Shown here: positions 18,132-31,500 of the stretch, one piece after another
How the letters are laid out: each line of letters starts with the position of its first letter
Numbering within the stretch: the first letter of the stretch is position 1
NCBI GenBank assembly: GCA_001586965.3
Contig: LUCW03000998.1
Coordinates: 1-33,809, forward strand
DNA: 33,809 nucleotides
Reading direction: 5' to 3'
Origin: Sphaeroforma sirkka
Taxonomy: Eukaryota > Opisthokonta > Ichthyosporea > Ichthyophonida
Translations under genes and position numbers: made by a program
Notes under the pieces: model-generated
The model's database searches: none
Seen by the model: only the letters and a program-made list of their open reading frames with translations
Told to the model about the DNA's origin: nothing

Positions 18132-18287
18132 ATATACAAGCACACTCACACAAGGATACACACCCGCAACACACACACACACACAAAAACAAAAAAAGAA
18201 ACACACACACACAAACACAAACACAAAAACAAACACACACACGCACACACGCACACACATATATATATATAATGTTTATACATACAC

Positions 18288-18324
<37 letters not shown>

Positions 18325-18351
18325 ATTATGGTGCTATTATTATAGTATTAT

Positions 18352-18415
<64 letters not shown>

Positions 18416-19525
18416 ATAGTACTATAATAATATTATGATACAATATAATAGAATAATGATAGACATACATAAACTCACTTTTACTTCTATTCATTGACCA
18501 GTTAGGCACACGCAATACAATATACATCATATTCACACCACCAACACACTTAACTACCATACATACACCCATTCCCCAACAGTACATACGCTCTGAGCTT
18601 GGCCTGTGCGGTTGTGGTGATGTGTGCTTCTGCTTGTAGGTGTGGTGTGGAAGCATTGCCCAACTCTTCACAGCCCTCGCGCAGGCTGTCCGTTTGCATC
18701 AGCGCATCTTCTTTCGCATCCTACACAGCACACGGCGGTGTATAGGGTTTAGGGTTTCGGATGAGTCAGCTTAGGATTTTAGGGTATAGGGAGTTTATTT
18801 ATAGATGTACCGTGACAAAAGCTATTTATGGACGAACATTCGACAAAGAGCTATTTATAGGATATCTGTACTATATATATATAATCTCTGTGCTATTTAT
18901 AGATGCTCTGGACTACCGAAATGTTGCCATAGGCTGTGGTGGACTGGTCGATACCACACACTGATCATTTACAGATGAATCGGAAACACGAGCTACATAT
19001 AGAACGTCTGCGCTATTTGTAGATGCTCTGGACTTACCGCAATCATGTTGCCGTAGGCTGTGGTGCATTGGTCGATGCCATGTACCACTGCGTCCAATCG
19101 TTCGCGAGTTCGGCGCTGCGACTGCTCAGCGGTGGTCTGTGGAAGACATGAGAGATTATCAGATGAACAGGATAATAACGATGGATAAGAAGCATATGCG
19201 GAGATAGGATAATACGAAAGCAATGGAAACGAAGGATATGTGTAGGTAGAATAAGAAGGGTATCAACGCAAATACATACCACCCAAAATATACAGTCATC
19301 AGATGCAATGCATGGGCAAGTCCCAACCTTTGAACGAATGGTGCTCAGATTGGCTGCCGCTGGTCATAGACAGCTTGCCATCAAATGATTGCAATAAACT
19401 GCACACATACGCATGTAATTACGCGATACACTATACACACACACACACACGCACAGACACAGACACAGACACAGACACATACACTCACACATGCGTGAGG
19501 GTTGTGCATGTGCCCATACCCTGGA

Positions 19526-19565
<40 letters not shown>

Positions 19566-22500
19566 GCATATACATCTATATACATGCACGCATACACACA
19601 CCTGCGTGAGGGTTCTGCATGTGTCCATGCCCTGGGTGACAGCTGTTATGAGAGTTGTTTGCAGTTGTTGGTAGTGTGCGTGTAGTGTTGCGTTGTCATT
19701 GGCTGATTCTGTGGTGTGGCGTGCGATGTGGTCCGTCACCTTCTGCCGCTCAGCCGCAAGCATGCGATCTGTACACGACAATATATGAGTGTGTAAGTGA
19801 AGGTGGACAAGCACACATCCACATGTTGTATTTATATACATATATACGGGGAGATACTCATATACGTGTAAAAGGAGAGTATATACATCGCAGTAAACAT
19901 ATACTTAATACATCGATGCACGTGTATATCGAGAGATATATACAAAGTAGTATATGATACATATTACAACCATATACGTTTACGTATATATATAAATATA
20001 TACGAGGTCTTATGGGCTGTGCGCATCCGTTTGTGTACTAGGGTTTCATCATCAGATGAGGTGTAGGTAATGTGAGGCATGGAAGACTTGATTAACGGCC
20101 AAGCGAGCACTAAGAATGCGATGACAACTCTTTTGCATCTGCAGTGTTTTTTAATTGCACCTGAATCTTACTTTTGGACCATTTGTTCACCTACATGCAC
20201 CCAAATACCATGTCAACAGGACACCCCCAACAGGACAGCACCCGTCCACACTGCCCTCCGCACCTACCCAAATCCTGGTTTAGGGCCACCAACTGGTCGA
20301 CCTGTGCTGCGCCAAAGTGCACCACCGCATTGCCCAGTTGCGTGGCCTGGTGTTCGATGGTCTCGCGTAACTTCTCTGCCTGGTTCTGTGCCACACGAAT
20401 GCGCGCGTAAGTAGAGGTGCGGGCGAATGCTTGAGTATAGGGTGTGCGATGAGTCTGCATCGGTGTGCATGTGTGTGTATGTATGTGCATGTATGTGCAT
20501 GTATGTGCATTTTGTGCATGTACTTGCAAAAGTGTGCATGTATGTGCATGTATGTACATGTATGTGCATGTATGTGCTGGTGTGTGCATGTATGTGCATG
20601 CACGTGCATGTATACGCATGTATGCATGTTTGTTTGTGCATGTATGTGCATGTATGTGCATGTGTGTCCATGTACGCACATGTGTACGAGTGTGAGTACG
20701 TACACGTGACTGCATAGCCCTGTGCGACGTGGTGTACGTGTACATACACATATTTTTGTATTTGTGTTCGCATGCGCATGCGTAAGTGTGTAAAAGTAGC
20801 AAGGCAGGTGCGGGTTTAGGGATTTGAAACCCTAAACCCTAGCGCATGTGCACATACCCCTCTGTCGTTGAGCATGTCGTGGATGCCCTTGATTAGTGAC
20901 TCGATGTCTTGGGCGACTGATTTGGAAAGGGCCTGAGCAGATGAAAGAAGTACAGTACAGCATGAGCAACCAAAGGGACAGTAACTGTAGCAACCAACGC
21001 AGTGAGAAGAACCCTAAAACCCTAAAACCAATGCAGTGGGAAGAAGAACACTAGGACTTGCTAGGGGTGTATCAGTAGCCAATTAGTGGTCACTTAGTGG
21101 TTATTTAGTGGTTGTTTTAGTAGATAATTAAGTGACCTATTAGTGTTAAATTAGTCCACAATTAGTGGAGTAGTCTTCTGTGTGGTGATGTGCGGCTTAC
21201 ACTATGTCTGAGTCTATTGCGCATGTCTGTGTTCAGCTCACGCATACGCCAACACATACTCCCACTACCGAAACACCTTAAAACCCCAAACCCTAAACCT
21301 TGAACTTTAAACCGGTACCGGTACATAAAAGAACACGAAATGTATAGGAAGCGCAATTCAAACACTTCACTACAACATGTGCTACAAGCACATACACGCC
21401 TAACTACCGTCACGCGAATATGTGCTAATAGGTTCACACAACGCACCCATACCAGCACACACATGTATACACAGACACACACAGACCACACTTACACAAT
21501 ATACATATATAATTATAAATATATACATAGACACATACATATACACTGAAACAAATACATGGATATACCCATATACACAGAAGCACAGATACACACACAC
21601 GTACCGTGACGCGTGCGAGGGCGTTGTGGTGCTGGGTGGGGTCGCTTGCGTGTGCAATGGCTGTGAGGGTGTCTGTGAGGTGTGTGTCCATGAGCTGCAG
21701 CTGCGCTGTCAGTGAGTGCTCAGTCGTCTGCAGCCCATTGGCCATGGCATCGTATTGTTGCGCCTGTCCAAGCCGCCCATGTACGTGCACCGGGTGTCAG
21801 GAGAAAGGTGTCACGTGTCAGATGTCAAATATCAAGTGTCAAGTGATTTCAAATGCCATGTGTCTGGTTAAAAATTATGGTAGTACATATGCCAGCCATG
21901 AAATTTATTGAAAGGGATAACCTTCATAGATTAGTTGTAACATCCGACCTATCGCACCTACAATGGGTGCATGCACAGAACCACGAGATTGCGCCTGTCA
22001 TGTGTTAAATGGGTGCATGTCCATAACCACGAGAGTGCACCTGTCATGTGTTAAATGGGTGCATGCACATAACCATGAGAGTGCAAATGTCATGTGTTAA
22101 ATGAGTGCATGCACATAACCATGAGAGTGCACATGTCATGTGTTAAATGAGTGCATGCACATAACCACGAGAGGGCACCTGTCATGTGTTAAATGGGTGC
22201 ATGCACATAAAAACACGAGTGCACCTGTCACGTTTTAAATGGGTGCATGCACATAACCACGAGAGGGCACCTGTCATGTATTCTATGGATGCATGCACAT
22301 AACAACGAAAGTGCACCTGTCATGAATAAAATGGGTGCATGTACATAACCACGAGAGTGCACCTGTCATGTGTTAAATGGGTGCATGCACATAAACACGA
22401 GAGGGCACCTGTCATGTGTTAAATGGGTGCATGTACATAACCACGAGAGGGCACCTGTCATGTATTCTATGGATGCATGCACATAACAACGAGAGTGCAC

Positions 22501-25500
22501 CTGTCATGTGTTAAATGGGTGCATGTACATAAATGAAAGTTCAATTGTCATGTGAAATGGGTGCATGTACATAACCACGAGAGTGCACCTGCCATGTGTT
22601 AAATGAGTGCATGCACATAACCACGAGAGTGCACCTGCCATGTTTTAAATGGGTGCATGCACATAACCACGAGAGGGCATCTGTCATGTGTTAAATGGGT
22701 GCATGCACATAAACACGAGTTCACCTGTCACGTTTTAAATGGGTGCATGCACATAACCACGAGAGGGCACCTGTCATGTGTTAAATGGGTGCATGTACAT
22801 AACCACGAGAGGGCACCTGTCATGTGTTAAATGGGTGCATGCACATAACCACGAGTGTGCACCTGTCACATTTTAAATGGGTGCATGCACATAACCACGA
22901 GAGGGCACCTGTCATGTGTTAAATGGGTGCATGCACATAAAACGAGAGTGCATCTGTCATGTTTTCTATGGATGCATGCACATAACAACGAGAGTGCACC
23001 TTTCATGAGTAAAATGGGTGCATGTACATAACCACGAGAGTGCACCTGTCGTGTGTTAAATGGGTGCATGTACATAAATGAAAGTTCAATTGTCATGTGA
23101 AATGGGTGCATGTACATAACCACGAGAGGGCACCTGTCATGTGTTAAATGAGTGCATGCACATAACCACGAGTGTGCACCTGTCACATTTTAAATGGGTG
23201 CATGCACATAACCACGAGAGGGCACCTGTCATGTGTTAAATGGGTGCATGCACATAAACACGAGAGTGCATCTGTCATGTGTTCTATGGATGCATGCACA
23301 TAACAACGAGAGTGCACCTTTCATGTGTTAAATGGGTGCATGCACATAAACACGAGAGTGCACCTGTCACGTTTTAAATGGGTGCATGCACATAACCACG
23401 AGAGGGCACCTGTCATGTATTCTATGGATGCATGCACATAACAACGAAAGTGCACCTGTCATGAATAAAATGGGTGCATGTACATAACCACGAGTGCACC
23501 TGTCATGTGTTAAATGGGTGCATGCACATAAACACGAGAGGGCACCTGTCATGTGTTAAATGGGTGCATGTACATAACCACGAGAGTGCACCTGTCATGT
23601 GTTAAATGGGTGCATGCACATAAACACGAGAGGGCACCTGTCATGTGTTAAATGGGTGCATGTACATAACCACGAGAGGGCACCTGTCATGTATTCTATG
23701 GATGCATGCACATAACAACGAGAGTGCACCTGTCATGTGTTAAATGGGTACATGTACATAAATGAAAGTTCAATTCATCATGTGAAATGGGTGCATGTAC
23801 ATAACCACGAGAGTGCACCTGCCATGTGTTAAATGAGTGCATGCACATAACCACGAGAGTGCACCTGCCATGTTTTAAATGGGTGCATGCACATAACCAC
23901 GAGAGGGCATCTGTCATGTGTTAAATGGGTGCATGCACATAAACACGAGAGTTCACCTGTCACGTTTTAAATGGGTGCATGCACAAAACCACGAGAGGGC
24001 ACCTGTCATGTGTTAAATGGGTGCATGTACATAACCACGAGAGGGCACCTGTCATGTGTTAAATGGGTGCATGCACATAAACACGAGAGTGCACCTGTCA
24101 TGTGTTAAATGAGTGCATGCACATAACCACGAGAGTGCACCTGTCACGTTTTAAATGGGTGCATGCACATAACCACGAGAGGGCACCTGTCATGTGTTAA
24201 ATGGGTGCATGCACATAAACACGAGAGTGCACCTGTCATGTGTTAAATGAGTGCATGCACATAACCACGAGAGTGCACCTGTCACGTTTTAAATGGGTGC
24301 ATGCACATAACCACGAGAGGGCACCTGTCATGTGTTAAATGGGTGCATGCACATAACCACGAGAGGGCACCTGTCATGTATTCTATGGATGCATGCACAT
24401 AACAACGAGAGTGCACCTGTCATGAATAAAATGGGTGGATGTACATAACCACGAGAGTGCACCTGTCATGTGTTAAATGGGTGCATGTACATAAATGAAA
24501 GTTCAATTGTCATGTGAAATGGGTGCATGTACACAACCACGAGAGTGCACCTGTCATGTGTTAAATGAGTGCATGCACATAACCACGAGAGTGCACCTGT
24601 CACGTTTTAAATGGGTGCATGCACATAACCACGAGAGGGCACCTGTCATGTGTTAAATGGGTGCATGCACATAAACACGAGAGTGCACCTGTCATGTGTT
24701 AAATGAGTGCATGCACATAACCACGAGAGTGCACCTGTCACGTTTTAAATGGGTGCATGTCCATAACCACGAGAGTGCGCCTGTCATGTGTTAAATGGGT
24801 GCATGCACATAACCACGAGAGGGCACCTGTCATGTATTCTATGGATGCATGCACATAACAACGAGAGTGCACCTGTCATGAATAAAATGGGTGGATGTAC
24901 ATAACCACGAGAGTGCACCTGTCATGTGTTAAATGGGTGCATGTACATAAATGAAAGTTCAATTGTCATGTGAAATGGGTGCATGTACACAACCACGAGA
25001 GTGCACCTGTCATGTGTTAAATGAGTGCATGCACATAACCACGAGTGTGCACATGTCACATTTTAAATGGGTGCATGCGCATAACCACGAGAGGGCACCT
25101 GTCATGTGTTAAATGGGTGGATGTACATAACCACGAGAGTGCACCTGTCATGTGTTAAATGGGTGCATGTACATAAATGAAAGTTCAATTGTCATGTGAA
25201 ATGGGTGCATGTACATAACCACGAGAGTGCACCTGTCATGTGTTAAATGAGTGCATGCACATAACCACGAGTGTGCACCTGTCACATTTTAAATGGGTGC
25301 ATGCACATAACCACGAGAGGGCACCTGTCATGTGTTAAATGGGTGCATGCACATAAACACGAGAGTGCATCTGTCATGTGTTCTATGGATGCATGCACAT
25401 AACAACGAGAGTGCACCTTTCATGAGTAAAATGGGTGCATGTACATAACCACGAGAGTGCACCTGTCGTGTGTTAAATGGGTGCATGTACATAAATGAAA

Positions 25501-28500
25501 GTTCAATTGTCATGTGAAATGGGTGCATGTACATAACCACGAGAGGGCACCTGTCATGTATTCTATGGATGCATGCACATAACAACGAGAGTGCACCTGT
25601 CACCTTTTAAATGGGTGCATGCACATAACCACGAGAGTGCACCTGTCATGTGTTCTATGGATGCATGCATATAACAACGAGAGTGCACCTGTCATGAGTA
25701 AAATGGGTGCATGTACATAACCACGAGAGTGCACCTGTCATGTGTTAAATGGGTGCATGTACATAACCACGAGAGTGCACCTGTCATGTGTGAAATGGGT
25801 GCATGTACATAAATGAAAGTTTAATTGTCATGTGTATTGAGAATAACGTTCACAAAAAGTTCTTTTTTTTATAGCCACGCGATGTGCCACAGCTTTAGGG
25901 CACCCCATAGCATCAAGTACGCCCATCCGCAGAACACGCATTCACATACACGCCAACCACAGATCAAATAACACACCTCAGTCTCGATATGGTCCAATAG
26001 GAATGTTTTAAATGTATCCAACGAGTGCTTTTGATTGGCGGAGAAGTCTCGTGTGCTGTTGCTGAGGGTGTCACACACGCCAGTCAACTGCACTTCCAAA
26101 TCTCGGGCGCCTTTGCAATTGCTCGTCTGTGAAAACAAAACAAAAACACAACACATCGACCAACGACACAAACAAAACGGGTAACGGAGAATTAGGGTTC
26201 GATTCCGGAGAGGGAGCCTGAGAAACGGCTACCACTTCCAAGGAAGGCGCGCAAATTACCCAATCCTGACACAGGGAGGTAGTGACAAAAAATAACAATA
26301 CAGGACTTTTAAAAGCCGTGTAATTGAAATGAGTACAATTCAAACCCCTTAACGAGGAACAATTGGAGGGCAAGTCTGGTGCCAGCAGCAAAAACACATG
26401 AGTCGAGCGGCTTGCGCACAGATTTCGACCTACTTACAAGTCTCGTAATGTCTACCTACAGAATAATCTCTTGATGTCGACGTACATCAAGCTTGCATAT
26501 CAAACCTACACTCAGGCAAACTCTTTCAATGCGTGGATTGGTTATGCAATACACTAAACGAAGCCATACAACACATACCTACAGCCACATATATCTGTCC
26601 CAAACATTAACGAAGCCACACATAACTGTCCCCAACACTAACAAAGCCATACAACACATACCTACCGCCACATATATCTTTCCCAACATTAACGAAGCCA
26701 TACAACACCTACCTACAGCCACATGTATCTGTCCCAAACATTAACTAAGTCATATAACACTTACCTACAGCCAGATATGCCTGTCCATAACAATAACGAA
26801 TCTATAGAACGCCTACCTACAGTCAGACATATCTGTCCCAAACATGGCTATCCATCCATGACATTAGCACACCTTAGACACATCACATCAGCCAAGGTCT
26901 AAGTATGTCATATGCCATCTCACAAAACACAAGGTGTGAGCATGTAATAACAAGTCACCGATACAAAATGCCCACCCTGCAGTGGCTAAGACATGCGTGC
27001 TGGGTGGGCAGATGTGATATTCTGTCTACCCACTCTATTCCTACCTACTACCGCCTACCTGAGCCGTGTCTGCGTCGCGTGCGTAGGTGGACAGGTGAGT
27101 GACTTGGGCTGTGAGGTATGTGATGACGTCTTTAAGCTCTGTTGCTTCACGGTATAGGACATCCTCTTCTTTGCACCGTTCCTCAATAATGTAGGCCTGT
27201 CATGAGATACAAGCATATGTACACACACATGAGATATAAGCATATGCACATACACTTGAGTAATAAAAAAAAAAGCAAATGTCATATATTATACATCCAT
27301 GCATATATGTCATCATGTGTAATACGCATGCATGCATATGCGTCATGTGTACGCACGCATGCATGCATGCACGTGTCGTCATGTGTAATACGCATGCATG
27401 CACATGTCGTCATGTGTAATACGCATGCATGCATGCACGTGTCGTCATGTGTAATACGCATGCATGCACATGTCATCATGTGTAATACGCTTGCATGCAC
27501 ATGTCGACATGTGTAATACGCGTGCATGCACATGTCATCATTTTTAATACACATGCATGCACATGTGATGGGTGGTAGGTGTACCTTCTTGCCGATGTCC
27601 ACCTCGTTTTCCTTCAGTTGGTCTTTGGCTTCCATAAGTTGATCCATCAGCGCATTTTTCTCCCGTTGGTGTTGTTCTGTGGCGTGCGCAGTTGCTACGA
27701 CATGAGCTCAACGAATAAAACAGAGAAACAAGAAATCCTATAAACCGACAAACCCATAAACAACTAAACCAACAAACAGATAAACAAACAAAAAACGAAT
27801 AAACAAACAAACAAACATATAAACAACCAACAAACAAACAAAAAACCCAACAAATATCATTGGCACTTGACTGCCCATCCTTCCACACAACATGTCGCAG
27901 TGATGAATCCTAGACCCTAAACCCTAAGCAATGGGTCTCCTCTGACACAGTGCTAGCCACCCCAATCCCAACTGCGCAGATGCAGCACATGCACGTGTTT
28001 GCCATTAACGAAGCATATGCACGTGTTAACAATCGATAAGGTTTACTTTTGTGGTAAAAGTGTAAATCTCATCTGTTAGCCATTGATAGGGGTTACTTTT
28101 GTGCTTACCATATATAGATCACCTGTTAAATATTGATGGCTACTTTTGTGCTTACTCTGTTAACCCTTAATAGAGTTTAGGTTTTGTCTGCGTTTGCACG
28201 TACCTTTGATGATGCTGAGGATGCCATTTAACTCATTGCACTGGTCTTGTAGTGAGATTGTGTGTTGCTGTTGCTGTTCGTAACTCTCTTGTGACATGTA
28301 CATCTGCGGCGAACGAAATGGAATACGAATGCGAGACGAAAGATGGATAAGAAATAGGCGAAAAATGGGACAAAATATGACCAAATGATTGAAGGGAGGA
28401 CAGGCAGACTGTATCAACGTATGGAGGTAGATATCCAGGTATATTAGACGTATGAAGGTTTATATCCAGGCATAATAGACGTATAAAGGTTTATGTCCAG

Positions 28501-31500
28501 GTATAATAGACCTATGAAGGTTTATATCCAGGCATAATAGACGTATGAAGTTTTATATCGAGGCATAATAGACGTATATAGGTTTATATCCAGGCATAAT
28601 AGGCGTATGAGGTTTAAATCCAGACATAATAGACGTATGAAGGCTTATATCCAGGCATAATAGACGTATGAAGGTTTATATCCAGGCATAATAGACGTAT
28701 GGAGGTTTATATTCAGGCATAATAGACGTATGAAGGTTTATATCCAGGCATAATAGACATATGAAGGTTTATATCGAGGCATAATAGACGTATATAGGTT
28801 TATATCCAGGCATAATAGGCGTATGAGGTTTAAATCCAGACATGATAGACGTATGAAGGTTTATATCCAGGCATAATAGACGTATGAAGGTTTATATTCA
28901 GGCATAATAGACGTATGAAGGTTTATATTCAGGCAAAATAGACGTATGAAGTTTTATATCCAGATATAATAGTCATATGAAGGTATGTATCCTACATACA
29001 AACATACTTGCCTGCTGGGTTGGTTGGTTCCATGCATACACAGTAACATACACATTCACATATGCACTCATGTACAACATACACACTCACATATTCACAA
29101 ATATACACACATCATATACAATCATATACACACTTACGTACACACTAACATACTCACTCGCATATACACTCATATATCATTATCAAATCCCAACTACATA
29201 CACACTCATGTACACGCCAACATACACACTCCCGTTTGTACCCACACACCCCATTCTGCTCTCTTGCTGCAAATAGGTCTTTCCGTAACCTGATGATTTC
29301 CTTTTCGTATTTGTTGACGTACAAGCTTTCATCATCCTCGTCTATGAAACTCTGTACAATACAAAGACATATAGGCAGTAATGTTATGTTATGAAACTCT
29401 GTACAATATGAACGCATATAGGCGTTAACGACCTCACGCTACCCAGGACAAAGACTAGTAGTCGAACTTTGAACTTCTGCACAGAACAAAGGAACGTGTA
29501 TACACAACCAATGCAGTAAGCACAGAGACGCATGTGCATGTGAAACACACACAGAAGCATGTGCATATGAAACACACACAGAAGTATGTGCGTGTTAAAC
29601 ACACACACAGAAGCAAACACACACACAGTGCATGTGAAACACACACACAGAAGCATGTGCATGTGAAATACACACACAGAAGCACGTGCATGTGAAACAG
29701 ACACACGTGTTTCAATTGAACAAACCTAATTATAATGTCTTTTGTCATTGGTATTTCTACAAACATATTGTGTTAGTTTTGCTTATGTCATATAATGTCT
29801 TCCCATGCATGTGTGTGTTATGTGCCGTTGTGTGTCACATGTGTGCATGTCTTATTCATGCACATGTGTTAGTTTTGCTTATGTCATATGTCTTCTCATG
29901 GATGTCTGTGTGATATGTGCTGTTGTGTGTCACGTGTGGGCGTGTCTTGTTTTGCACACATGTGTTTATTTTTTTATGTCATAATATGTCTTCCCATGCA
30001 TGTCTGTTTGTTATGTGCTGTTGTGTGTCACGCGTGTGCGTACCTTGTTCATGCAGGTGGCATTCATCTCTGGTCTATTCTTGACGTTCTTGGCTGTAAA
30101 GCAGTACTCGAGTGTTCTGAGTGTTTCTTGTACGTTGCAGCTGGCTGGTCCCACTGTGGCAATGAACTTTGTTTTGGCCTTTCCGCCTAAGGAGTTCCTC
30201 AGCAGCTGTGTCAGCACCTTACCCCTTTTGATTGGAAGAAGCAAGGATAAACAAGAAAAGAAAGGTACAGGATTTATAGTTTAGGGTTTTCAGGGGGTTT
30301 AGGGGGTTCGATAACATGGTGTATGGGGTTTTAGGGTTCAGGGTACACCGCAATGTGATAAATGCTGAGCATACGCCAACGCTACAGGAGAACAACCGCA
30401 GAGGCCAAATGACTTCGCATGACACACAGATCACACACACATGCACACGACTCACAGACACACAGCAACAACGGTAGTAAGCACATGCACAAGCACGTGT
30501 ATGAAATTATTACCCATACACACACACGCAAATAAACTGTTCTCCACACATGTGATAAGCATTTGACCATGTGGTTGTAGTACATATCTGTACATGAACC
30601 GTTCTACACTTACTCTGTGGTTCCTGTGGTTGTAGGTTGTTGGTTGTAGTACATACCTGTACATGCCCTCGATGATTTTGCCCTCCACCAGATTGCGGAT
30701 GACTGTGCCCAGGTGCAGCAGGTCTTGATTGATATTGCCAGCCTCCCGAGCACGCGCATGCACAGCACCCGACCGTTCAATGTTCTCAGAACCACCCAGA
30801 TCAACCAGATTAAGACTACCTGTGTGCCGAAAGTAGGACTACCTGATTAAGACTACCTGATTAAGACTACCTGTGAAAAGGAATTAGGACCACCTGATTA
30901 AGACTTCCTGTGAGAAGGAATTAGGACTACCTGATTAAGACTACCTGTGAGAGGGAATTATGACTGCCTGATCAAGACTACTTCTGCGAAGGAGAGATGA
31001 GCAATAGGTAAGCAGGTATGGTGGATGGTGCGAGCATAAACCTAAACTCTAGGCTGGTAGCAAGTTTGGAGCATAATTAAATTAGCGATATTGAAGGTGT
31101 ATTGCTACACCCGTTCCACACTAAAGGCAACTGTGAAATACTCAAGCTAAGGTGAGCTATGTATGGCTAAAACACTGACATTGACCATATGACTCAAGTA
31201 GCATAGACTGACATTTTAAAGTTTTAGAATTTTTCCTTGGGTTTAGGGGTTAGGGTTTAGTAGCAGGGTTTCTTACCGTTGCGTCTGATTTCCTGTCCCA
31301 TGGCGTCTGTTTCGGTGATATCGACGTAGACAGTGAAGACAGTGTGCGACCGACTGTTCATGCAACACATGGGAAGGAACACAAAGCCCAAAACGCAAAA
31401 CACGGGTTAGTGAGATATCTGTGGCATCTAAGCAACTATACCCTATACACACGCATGAGAGAGAGTAACATACATTCACATGAGAGTGTGTATCATACAC

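Noticed and set aside
22866-25603. Several 60-106 residue minus-strand frames with repeated CMHPF and HDRC words
   Set aside because: They are read off the 45.6-bp minisatellite. The unit length is not a multiple of three and no start, splice or conservation supports coding.
21961-25836. CRISPR-like regular spacing
   Set aside because: Units are contiguous variants of one monomer with no unique spacers, in a eukaryotic intron.
26071-26397. 108-residue minus-strand open frame
   Set aside because: It is the complement of the 18S rRNA fragment plus exon K sequence.
27290-27600. 31-bp repeat as a further exon-junction duplication (exon I)
   Set aside because: Only a five-base match (GTGTA) to the exon I donor region; not enough.
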